A DNA stretch of 64,000 nucleotides, taken from NCBI GenBank assembly GCA_022571515.1, contig JACZXQ010000005.1:62001-126000 (forward strand). Reading direction: 5' to 3'. Origin of the DNA: Gemmatimonadota bacterium (GTDB taxonomy: Bacteria > Gemmatimonadota > Gemmatimonadetes > Longimicrobiales > Gaopeijiaceae). The notes under the pieces were generated by a model. It was not told where the DNA came from. It saw nothing but the letters and a program-made list of their open reading frames with translations, and did no database searches. Shown piece by piece: positions 35,585 to 42,843 of the stretch (positions are counted from its first letter, which is position 1; each line of letters starts with the position of its first letter). Position numbers and translations under genes: made by a program.

Positions 35585-36382
35585 GGTATTGTCAACTTGA
35601 GCCCGGCCGCGGCAGACTCCGTCCATGAAAACGAACCCCAACAGCTATCGCGGCTATCGGTTTCCTCCTGAGATTATCAGTCACGGCGTGTGGCTGTACC
35701 ATCGGTTCTGCCTGAGCTTCCGCGATGTCGAGGAGCTCCTCGCGAAACGTGGAATCCTCGTCACCTACGAGACCATCAGACAGTGGTGCCGGAAGTTCGG
35801 GCCCGAGTACGCACGAAAGCTCAAGCGTCGACAGGGGAGGCTGGGCGATGTGTGGCATCTGGACGAGGTATTCGTGAAGATCGGGGGCGACCGGCACTAC
35901 CTGTGGCGAGCCGTGGACCAGGACGGGGACGTGATCGACATCCTGGTTCAGCGATATCGCAACGCCCGCGCGGCCAAACGGTTCTTTCGCAAGCTGCTGA
36001 AGGGGGAGGGGAGCACACCGTGGAGGCTGGTGACGGACAAGCTGAAAAGCTACGGCGCCGCCCATCGGAGCCTTATGCCTTCCGTGGATCACAACACGGC
36101 ACGCTACGAGAACAATCGAGCTGAGGTATCGCATCAGCCGACGCGACAACGCGAGCGCCAGATGCGTCGCTTCAAGTCAGCGGGTCAAGCACAGCGGTTC
36201 CTGTCGGTCCACGGAGTCATCCTGAATTTCTTCAGATTCGCCCGCCACCGGATGCGTTCAGAGAACTATCGGCTGCTGCGTGCCCAGTCTTTAAAAGAGT
36301 GGAGTGTGGCCACCGCCGCCTGAGCAATCCCGTCCGACCCGCTGCTTCGGCTTCACCCGGGACGCAGTAAGTTGACAATACC
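35585..36382 (+). mobile_element. Intact IS6-family insertion sequence
   Basis: The 798-bp element is bounded by perfect 14-bp inverted repeats, GGTATTGTCAACTT (35585-35598) and AAGTTGACAATACC (36369-36382), and contains one full transposase gene. Size and ends fit IS6. The flanking 8-mers (GGGTGGGT and CTCGGTCC) do not match, so no target-site duplication is visible. This can follow from cointegrate-type recombination or a deletion at one side. Confidence 0.9.
35625..36323 (+). CDS. IS6-family DDE transposase
   Basis: The 232-residue transposase begins MKTNPNSYRGYRFPPEIISH with an N-terminal helix-turn-helix region. The catalytic aspartates sit in DVWHLDEVFVKIGGDRHYLWRAVD (split over the first D) and LVTDKLKSYGAAHR. 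The glutamate lies in NNRAEVSHQPTRQRERQM. All three DDE residues are present, so the element may be active. It mediates replicative transposition via cointegrates. Confidence 0.92.
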   Translation: MKTNPNSYRGYRFPPEIISHGVWLYHRFCLSFRDVEELLAKRGILVTYETIRQWCRKFGPEYARKLKRRQGRLGDVWHLDEVFVKIGGDRHYLWRAVDQDGDVIDILVQRYRNARAAKRFFRKLLKGEGSTPWRLVTDKLKSYGAAHRSLMPSVDHNTARYENNRAEVSHQPTRQRERQMRRFKSAGQAQRFLSVHGVILNFFRFARHRMRSENYRLLRAQSLKEWSVATAA

Positions 36383-36524
36383 CTCGGTCCGCCTATCGTA
36401 GAAATCAACAGCCGAGCGGCCGATGAAATTTTCGCGGAGCGCGCCATTGGGATCGCATGGTTGCGCCATCAGCCGTGCGGGTGGGATGTTGACCTCGGTC
36501 TGATCCTCCCGTGCCGAGGACTAC

Positions 36525-37649
36525 ATGTTCGGTCCCGTCAGAGTTGTCCTCGCCCTTCGCAAGAATCCTCAGCTCGGTTCGCTCGGTGCCATCGTTGCGG
36601 TGTCGGCCTTATTTGCGGCCACGCCTTTTGTCATCCCGGCGGTGGCGCTCGAGTACAGCGTGTCGATCGGGCGGTCTGGACTCCTGTCTGCCGCCCAGGT
36701 CGGCGGCTTCGCGCTGGCCGCGTTCTTGGCCGGTCGCCACCTGCGGACCCATCGAGCCTACCTCATCGGCGGGGCGCTCGCGACATCGGCGCTCAACTTG
36801 CTCAGCGCCTTCGCCCCGACATTCGAGATCCTGCTGGTGCTGCGGGTCCTGGCCGGCGGCGCAGCCGGTCTGTTGGTCTGGCTAGCCTGGTCGAAGGCCA
36901 TGCAGAGCTCGGGTGCGCTGCGAGACGTGGCGTCCGCTGGACCGGTGACCGTCCTCGTTTCTGCGCCGATCCTGGCCTATGCCGCCGCGGAAGGCGGGCC
37001 GAGCGCTGTGTACATCTTGCTGGCCGTGATCTCGTTGCCCCCCGCGGTCCTTCCCGCTGATTACGTCGGATATCGGACGAAGCGGTTGGGTCTCAGCCCG
37101 TCGAGGTCGAACGTGGTCCTGCTCTTCGCGCTGGGCATGGGCACCCTGGCCGGCTCCTCCCTTTTCGTGTTTGGTGGAGCGATCGGGATCGAGGTGGGCC
37201 TAAGCACCTTCGTCGTGTCACTCGGGTTCTCTGGCAACGCTCTGGCCGGGCTGATCGCCGCTCGCCGGACTGCCGGGGACCGACCCGAGGCTATCTGGAT
37301 TCTCGGCACTGCTGTCTGCGCGGCGCTCGTCGCTTTTGGCGGGAATGCGGTGCTCTTCCTCGTCGGGCTTACCTTGTGGGGATTCTTTTTCTGGATGGCA
37401 ACTCCGACCATCCTGCGCTCCATCGCCTCGTGGTCTCTCGCCCCCGACGAGCGAGTCGGAGATGCCCAATCATCGATGGCGCTGGGCCGCGCCCTGGGAC
37501 CGGCCATCGGGTCGGTACTGGTCGCAGAGGGCTCGTATGGGGCGGTGGGGGCCATGGCCGTGGTCGGCCTCTTGGTCAGCGCCTTTACCGTCCTCGGGGT
37601 CGGCATCTATCGGCGGGACCGCCTTCCACCGCATGAGCGAGGCGTCTGA
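36525..37649 (+). CDS. MFS transporter
   Basis: This 374-residue protein with about 12 predicted helices belongs to the major facilitator superfamily. Helix-rich segments include LGAIVAVSALFAATPFVIPA, GGFALAAFLAGRHLRTHRAY (a position like the TM2-3 loop) and GRALGPAIGSVLVAEGSYGA. The substrate is unknown. The ATG at 36525 begins 142 bases after the IS. In the gap an open frame reads IVEINSRAADEIFAERAIG, which looks like the tail of a gene interrupted by the IS. The gene is convergent with PhoX. Confidence 0.85.
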   Translation: MFGPVRVVLALRKNPQLGSLGAIVAVSALFAATPFVIPAVALEYSVSIGRSGLLSAAQVGGFALAAFLAGRHLRTHRAYLIGGALATSALNLLSAFAPTFEILLVLRVLAGGAAGLLVWLAWSKAMQSSGALRDVASAGPVTVLVSAPILAYAAAEGGPSAVYILLAVISLPPAVLPADYVGYRTKRLGLSPSRSNVVLLFALGMGTLAGSSLFVFGGAIGIEVGLSTFVVSLGFSGNALAGLIAARRTAGDRPEAIWILGTAVCAALVAFGGNAVLFLVGLTLWGFFFWMATPTILRSIASWSLAPDERVGDAQSSMALGRALGPAIGSVLVAEGSYGAVGAMAVVGLLVSAFTVLGVGIYRRDRLPPHERGV

Positions 37650-37687
37650 AGGGCGCGGTGGGGCGGCTCGGGGCTTCGCGCTGGCTA

Positions 37688-39098
37688 CTACACTCTCCGC
37701 CCCCAGGGCCCGGTGATCGCGACGGTGAGACCCTGAAGCTGCATATTCACGAACAGCGTCGTGCCGTCCGGTGAGAAGCACGACCCGGCGAACTCGCCCT
37801 GCCCCGCCTGATTGTGGCCGAACTTGTACGTCTCACCCGCGGGTGTGACACCAACGAGATAGTCGTCTCCGGTGCCGTCTTCGCACACGATCAGGTCGCC
37901 CCACGGGGCGGCGGTCAGGGTGTCGGCGTTTTCGATCAAAGTGCCGTCGTTGGGCTCGATGAACAGCTCTACGGTGCCGGGCTCTTCGGACTCGCGCGAC
38001 GTACCCTCGTACGGGCTGGGCACATAGCGCCAGATCTGACCCTTTCTCACATCACCGCCATTCGTACAGGCGAAATACACCGCGTTGTTGCCCCACCACA
38101 TCCCCTCACCCCGCGCGAAGCGGGCGGCACCGGCCTCGAAGCCCCGTAAGCGCAGGTCGTCGTCCGGCGATTCCACATCGCTCATGTCGATCCAGTCCAC
38201 CGCGAGGGGCGAGCCGGGCCAGACGGTCTGCCCCTCCCAGTTTCGCGTGTCCATCGAAGGCTGATCGAGGATGCGGAGCGCTTGCAGGCGGCCGCCGACC
38301 GCCAGCTCGCCCGGGCGGTCGGGAATGAAACGATAGATCAGTCCGTCCCACAGGTCTTCGGTTTGGTAGACGATGCCGGATGCGGGGTGCACTGCCACGG
38401 CCTCGTGCGTGAAGCGTCCCATCGCTCTGAGGGGAACGGGCGTGACGACCCCTGCGTCCCAGGTCGCAGGCACCTCGAAGTTGTAGCCGTGATCCTCGAT
38501 GCGACCCTCGCCCACCTTGTCCAGAGTCTCCTCGCAGCTGATCCAGCTGCCCCAGGGGGTCGGGCCTCCGGCGCAGTTAACGAGCGTGCCCGCGAGGCTC
38601 AGCCGGTGCCCGACCAGGCGCTGTTCGCTCGTGTCGAACAGGAGCGTCGTAGTTCCGCCCAGCGCCGGCCGGCCGCTCTCTCCGATGTCGTAGACCGTCC
38701 CCGGGTCGAGGCGCTCGAGAAGCTCGTTATTGCGCCCAAACGGCCCAAACCGCCCGGGGGCACCCCAGTTCATCTCGTGATTGCGTACCAGGAGTGTGGA
38801 TCCGTCGGGCCCGGGAAACGTGGCCATCCCGTCGTGTCTGAACGGCACGTAGAAACCGTCGTTCATGCGCTCGCCCGCGCGAGAGATGGATCGTGTAGCC
38901 AAAGCCCTCCGGCAGAGCAAGCAGGCCCTCGGGGTCGTCCACCAGGGGGCCAAAGCCGATGACAGGCGCGGGAAGCAGGCCGTCCAGGCCATAGGAACGC
39001 CTCAGACCCGCGAGGCCCAGCGAGATACCCGCTGCTGCTGCGAAGAAGCTCCTCCGCGAAAGCGTCGACTGCGACGCGGTCCTGGCGCGACGTGGCAT
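37688..39098 (-). pseudogene. PhoX/DUF839-type Tat-exported phosphatase, frameshifted
   Basis: The N-terminal frame starts MPRRARTASQSTLSRRSFF, a twin-arginine signal, and runs through FGPLVDDPEGLLALPEGFGYTI. Near 38884-38888 the family sequence moves to another frame, SRAGERMNDGFYVPFRHDGM, and continues through HEMNWGAPGRFG, HEAVAVHPASGIVYQTEDLW, GNNAVYFACTNGGD and FSPDGTTLFVNMQ to 37688. These are DUF839/PhoX propeller blocks of a calcium/iron phosphatase that releases phosphate in the periplasm. One extra C explains the break. It is either real inactivation or an indel error. Confidence 0.82.
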
Positions 39099-39111
39099 GG
39101 TGTCTCGGTGA

Positions 39112-39264
39112 TTAGGGGGCTGAAAGTGGTGGGTAACCTGATGCCCCCACCGATACTTGACCAGGGGTCCTCGTGCACGCGCTTCGTGGGTCCTCGGTCG
39201 CTCGGATCAGCTGTGGGATGTCTATCAGGCGCTTGATCTCATCGAGTTCGAGTACGGTGGTCAC
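39112..39264 (-). pseudogene. Decayed 5' copy of the ornithine-cyclodeaminase homologue
   Basis: After a GGAGG site, GTG 39264 reads VTTVLELDEIKRLIDIPQLI, almost the same as the start of the gene at 32748-33719 (VTTVLELDEIKSLIDTPQLI). Similarity fades after about 25 residues, with a weak continuation GQVSVGASGYP, and the frame stops at 50 codons. It is a truncated duplicate about 6 kb from the intact copy. Confidence 0.7.
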
Positions 39265-39333
39265 CCGCGTGCCTCCTGTCGGAATTGACGAAGCGTAGCC
39301 GTCCACGGATGATGCTGTCCATGCGAACCTCGG

Positions 39334-40971
39334 TCAGTTCCTCCGCCTGAAGTCGGCGTCCATGAGCACCCACATGTTCGGGTCGAGAACCACGGCGGCA
39401 GGCTCGCGGTCCACGGAGATCGTGAATCGGTTGGACATGTGATCGACGTTCAGTATCTCGATACGGGGCTCACTATTCCCCTCGACGTAGATCCCCAATT
39501 GGACCGGCATCCTGAAGGAGTAACCGTCGTCCTGAACCTGGTTCAGCTCCACCTCGATCGTCCCTGACTCGGGGTCGAAGCTCCAGCTTCCCTCATATTT
39601 CAGGCTGCCGCCCTGGTAGAGCCACTGCTGGAAAAAGCCTGAGAGATCTCTCCCCGATGCCTCCTCCATGGCCCGACGGAAGTCATCCGTGGAGGCGTTC
39701 TTGTCGCGGTACATGCGGTAGTAGTCCTGGATGCCCCTCCAGAAGGCCTCGTCACCGATGACGCCTCGCAGCATATGGAGTGTCCAGCCACCCTTTTGGT
39801 ACGTCTGCGAACTGGTGACCCGGCTCATGTCGTCCAGGTTGTCGTGTACGATTCGGTAGTCGGGATTGTCCTCGTAGAACGACCGCACGCGGTCCCGACT
39901 CTGCTTCAGCCCCTCCACGAAGTCGTCGCGGCCGTATTGATGCTCGCGGAAGAGGAGTGTGAAGTAGGTGGCGAACCCCTCGCTGAGCCACACGTCGTCC
40001 CAGTCGCTCTCCGTGACGGCGTTGCCGAACCACTGATGGGCGATTTCATGGATGACGACGTTGCGCCAGCGCGTGGTGCGCTCGCCGGTCACCGAGTTTT
40101 CCCCATAGAAGATGGCACTGGCGGCCTCCATGCCCCCACCTACGCTGGCGGCCTGGATATTGGCCAGCTTCTCATAGGAGTAGGGACCCACCATGTCACC
40201 GTAGAATTCCAGGACCTGCTTCGTCGGGACGGCGAAGTCGTAGAAACCCGCGTCCCGGTCCTGGTAGTAGACCCATGTCTGGATGGCCTTCCCCTGGTAG
40301 TCGCCAACGTGCTGCACCGCGAAGCGGGCGACACCAAGGCTGTAGAGCCACGTGGCAGTAGGTACCGACTGTTTCCAGTGTGTCAGTCGCATCGCACCTG
40401 GCAGGTCGGTCTCCTCGATCATCAGCCCGTTCGAGACCACCTGATAGTGATTGGGCGCCGTAACGAGGAATTCGCTGGTAGCCTTGTCATACGGATGATC
40501 GATGGTGGGAAGCCAGTTTCTGGCCTTATTGGGCCAGTTGTCGCTGAAAAAGGTCCGGTCTCCATGCTTGTTGGGGCCGATGATCAATCCCGTGGCCGGA
40601 ATACCCCGATAGCGGACCGTAAAGAGGGTTCGCTGGTCTCTTCGGGAGGGAGCTGAGAGTGCAATGAACAACTCGCCGTCCTGGTGGGTGAATGTGACCG
40701 GACCGTCACTCGATGTGATCTCACTCACAAACATTCCGCGCCCGTCCCCCCCGCGATCGGTCAGGTCCAAGCGCACCCGGAGGACTCCCTCCGCCAGGAA
40801 CCGAATGTCGATGCCCGCCTCTCCCACGATCTCGTCGGTGTCATCGGCGAGCGTGATTCGAAAGCTGTAGTGAAGGACGTCGATCTGGAGATTCTTGGGA
40901 TAGGGATCCGCAGGGTGGGGCTCTCCCCCCGCTCCGGTCAGGAAGGCCAGCCCAATCAGCAAGTGCTTCAT
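39334..40971 (-). CDS. M1-family zinc aminopeptidase, exported
   Basis: This 545-residue enzyme removes N-terminal residues from peptides. The zinc signature VIHEIAHQWFGN (HEXXH) is followed 18 residues later by WLSEGFATY with the third ligand Glu. The substrate-binding motif GGGMEAAS replaces GAMEN, as in some M1 subgroups. A hydrophobic N-terminus MKHLLIGLAFLTGAGGEP looks like a weak signal peptide. The frame stays open far upstream, but that part is antisense to relics and repeats, so the ATG at 40971 is the real start. Confidence 0.9.
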   Translation of the reverse strand: MKHLLIGLAFLTGAGGEPHPADPYPKNLQIDVLHYSFRITLADDTDEIVGEAGIDIRFLAEGVLRVRLDLTDRGGDGRGMFVSEITSSDGPVTFTHQDGELFIALSAPSRRDQRTLFTVRYRGIPATGLIIGPNKHGDRTFFSDNWPNKARNWLPTIDHPYDKATSEFLVTAPNHYQVVSNGLMIEETDLPGAMRLTHWKQSVPTATWLYSLGVARFAVQHVGDYQGKAIQTWVYYQDRDAGFYDFAVPTKQVLEFYGDMVGPYSYEKLANIQAASVGGGMEAASAIFYGENSVTGERTTRWRNVVIHEIAHQWFGNAVTESDWDDVWLSEGFATYFTLLFREHQYGRDDFVEGLKQSRDRVRSFYEDNPDYRIVHDNLDDMSRVTSSQTYQKGGWTLHMLRGVIGDEAFWRGIQDYYRMYRDKNASTDDFRRAMEEASGRDLSGFFQQWLYQGGSLKYEGSWSFDPESGTIEVELNQVQDDGYSFRMPVQLGIYVEGNSEPRIEILNVDHMSNRFTISVDREPAAVVLDPNMWVLMDADFRRRN

Positions 40972-41175
40972 ATTTCGCCCTCTCTTCACAATCTCGGGAC
41001 CCGGGTTCAGGCGCGGAAGGAGGGTAGATCGGAGGTCGGCCGGGGACAAGGAAGACTGGACGGCGGAGCGTTGATGGCTAATGCGGTCGAACCCCCACCA
41101 GCCAAGGAAGGAAGTCCAATTAAGGTGTAGTAGAGGACACTCCGAAGGTCCCAATAAGCAGAATAGAACCGGCCC

Positions 41176-41224
41176 GCTATGCGTCTCCGGCTTCGCCGGA
41201 TCCGCGCGGGTTCGCCTCGCGCCG
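41176..41224 (+). repeat. Repeat C, copy 1, abutting the IS91 relic
   Basis: A 49-base segment containing TCCGGCTTCGCCGGA and CGCGCGGGTTCGCCTCGCG is matched by 42320-42369 with a few changes, in the same orientation. It begins exactly where similarity to the IS91-type transposase stops. Confidence 0.55.
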
Positions 41225-41286
41225 ATGTGGGCACCGGGACCGGCTCCCGGGCTCGCATCTCGGAGCGTGGTCCGAAGGGCGCGTAG

Positions 41287-41310
41287 GAGGGCACCGCGCG
41301 GAGCGTGGTC
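41287..41310 (+). repeat. Palindromic insert D, copy 1
   Basis: GAGGGCACCGCGCGGAGCGTGGTC is within one base of the copy at 41568-41591. ACCGCGC and GCGTGGT form an imperfect stem. In the relic's frame it adds residues DHAPRGAL between VLR and LRALRTTLRD. Confidence 0.6.
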
Positions 41311-41567
41311 GCGCAGCACAGCGCCGGCGATCGCGGGGTTGTGGTGAAGGAAGGGCCGGAGGCGCTTCGGAACGGAGAGCACCCATTGCCGCACCGGAAG
41401 CGGCGGCAGGACATGATCGACGAGATGGGCGGCGGTCTCGACCATACGGCGGGCATTACACGACGGACATGCTCCACGACTTCCGCAGGAGAACGCCACC
41501 AGGAAGTCGTAGCCACAACCGGCACACCGCGCTCGTGCGAATCCGTGTGCCAGAATGCCACAACGCA

Positions 41568-41591
41568 GAGGGCACCGCGCGAAGCGTGGTC
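41568..41591 (+). repeat. Palindromic insert D, copy 2
   Basis: This second copy differs at a single base from copy 1. It lies at the point where the transposase relic changes frame, adding DHASRGAL after VERDFR, so its insertion may have caused the break. Confidence 0.6.
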
Positions 41592-41989
41592 CCGGAAGTC
41601 GCGCTCGACCCATGAGGGCACGCCGTCCCCCATGGGATCGAGCTCGGCGGCCTGTGCGAGGAAGGTCTCGAGGTGATGCTGGACCAGCGGATAGAGCGGC
41701 GTCAGGGTGGGACGGCGCCGGCGGTAGACGGGCCCACAGCGTGGTGCGGTGGGCCGAAGGGGCGGCCCTGATCGAAAGCTGACCCGTATCCGTCGCGACG
41801 TGGGGTGCATCCCGGACGGTCTGTAGAGTCCGGTGGCGGGGACATGGCTCGGCAGGCCTAATGCCGTCGAGTAGGACGACACCGATCGCCTGAGCCCGTA
41901 GCCTCAGGCCGAGGACATCCTGGCCCGGGGCCGCGGCTGATGCGGTTCGACCCCGTCCTGTTCCACTATTGAAGCGACAGGCCACCGCA

Positions 41990-42061
41990 ACCTTCTCGCT
42001 GCCGACGAGGCCCCCCTTAGATGCAGAACTCCATGCTAGCCAGGCCGAGTTTTGGAACAGG
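41990..42061 (+). repeat. Dispersed repeat B, copy 2
   Basis: Partner of 34796-34858, same orientation. Here it lies left of repeat A, while at the first locus it lies right of repeat A. Confidence 0.45.
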
Positions 42062-42213
42062 ACGTGGGCCATTGGCCCGCGTGCCGAGGGGACCAAAGTC
42101 CTGTGTATCCACTGTGTATCTGGAACCTCATTCTGGGTGATGGCACTCGTGCCGAACATCACGCAAATCGCGCCAAATGGGCGATTCCGTCATTCCAGTA
42201 TCAATAACTCAAG

Positions 42214-42324
42214 TGGCGGCGCCGGAAGTGATCTGCGGTTCGCCTTCGGCGAATCCTCGATCGTCTCGTCGGTGGGAGGGAGGATCTTCGAGAACGCTCG
42301 TGCTCCTCGGCTCAAACCTCGCTA
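42214..42324 (+). repeat. Dispersed repeat A, copy 2
   Basis: Partner of 34493-34600 with a 28-base exact core at 42247-42274. Its hairpin reads GGTTCGCC-TTC-GGCGAATCC. It is followed directly by repeat C copy 2 (42320-42369). Confidence 0.65.
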
Positions 42325-42369
42325 TGCGTCCTCGGCTTCGCCGAGCCCGCGCGGGTTCGCCTCCCGCCG
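42320..42369 (+). repeat. Repeat C, copy 2
   Basis: Partner of 41176-41224, with CTCGGCTTCGCCGAG as the central hairpin. It is joined to the end of repeat A. Confidence 0.55.
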
Positions 42370-42391
42370 CTACGCACAGCCCTTGAAACCC

Positions 42392-42430
42392 AGAAAGCTC
42401 TGACCACCTGTGCGATGGTCAGAGCTTTCT
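42392..42430 (-). terminator. Terminator of the tmRNA gene
   Basis: AGAAAGCTCTGACCA (42392-42406) and TGGTCAGAGCTTTCT (42416-42430) are a perfect 15-bp inverted repeat with a nine-base loop, two bases past the tmRNA 3' end. The T-run after it on the minus strand is poor (GGGTTTC), but the stem is strong. Confidence 0.75.
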
Positions 42431-42432
42431 GA

Positions 42433-42785
42433 TGGAGGCGGCGGGAGTCGAACCCGCGTCCACGAGGGGATCCTAGTCAGTCTCTACGTGCGTAGTTCGC
42501 TCTTGGGTTCGCGGCCAGGCGGCGAGCGAGCAGCCGACCCCGGCGCTAGCTGTCGAAAACGTCGCTCCCCGCGTGACAGCGCCATGGGGAGCCGAGCCCG
42601 AATTATTGACGTCTCGGAGACCCGCCCCGGGCAGGCAGATCAGGAGACGGGCTGTCAACCGAAGTTACGCAGCCAGTGCCAGATCATTGTTGGCAGTTAA
42701 AAGTTTCCCGGAGGTTTAGCGAGGTCCCGGGAACCTCGGCACGCTACTTTCTGTTCACCCAACGCGTCGAAGCCGTGTCGCCCCC
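42433..42785 (-). ncRNA. ssrA: Transfer-messenger RNA (tmRNA)
   Basis: This 353-nt RNA rescues stalled ribosomes. The 5' end GGGGGCGACACGGCTTCGACG and the 3' end GGTTCGACTCCCGCCGCCTCCA form the tRNA-Ala-like domain with a 7-bp acceptor stem. The tag frame begins GCCAACAATGAT and ends GCTGCGTAA, giving ANNDLALAA, a typical degron ending in ALAA. A strong hairpin follows the 3' end. The accessory region 33.7-42.4 kb lies immediately beyond this 3' end, a known integration site for genomic islands. Confidence 0.95.
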
Positions 42786-42843
42786 TTGTTGTGGTGTTCG
42801 TGTACTGGACGCTAACTACACTCTGGATCGTCGGCAGATCCGC

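Larger units (their letters stand above)
41225..41740 (-). pseudogene. IS91-family transposase relic
   Basis: On the minus strand one frame reads PTLTPLYPLVQHHLETF and MGDGVPSWVERDFR, the N-terminal lead of IS91 transposases. After a shift, another frame reads GILAHGFARARCAGCGYDF, CGSRGACPSCNARRMVETA, PVRQWVLSVPKRLRPF and ALRTTLRDASPGAG. These are the zinc-finger region and the start of the catalytic domain. The two-tyrosine catalytic core is missing. Two nearly identical 24-base palindromic inserts interrupt it (41287-41310 and 41568-41591). Confidence 0.8.

Noticed and set aside
36461-37060. Open frame overlapping the MFS gene start
   Set aside because: Apart from its first 20 codons, which may be a gene tail, it is out of frame with the clearly hydrophobic MFS protein.
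40972-42162. Upstream extension of the M1 aminopeptidase frame to 942 residues
   Set aside because: The extension runs through an IS91 relic and repeats; the aminopeptidase itself begins with its hydrophobic N-terminus at 40971.
42410-42700. Short proteins predicted across the tmRNA
   Set aside because: They are translations of the structured RNA gene and lack ribosome sites.
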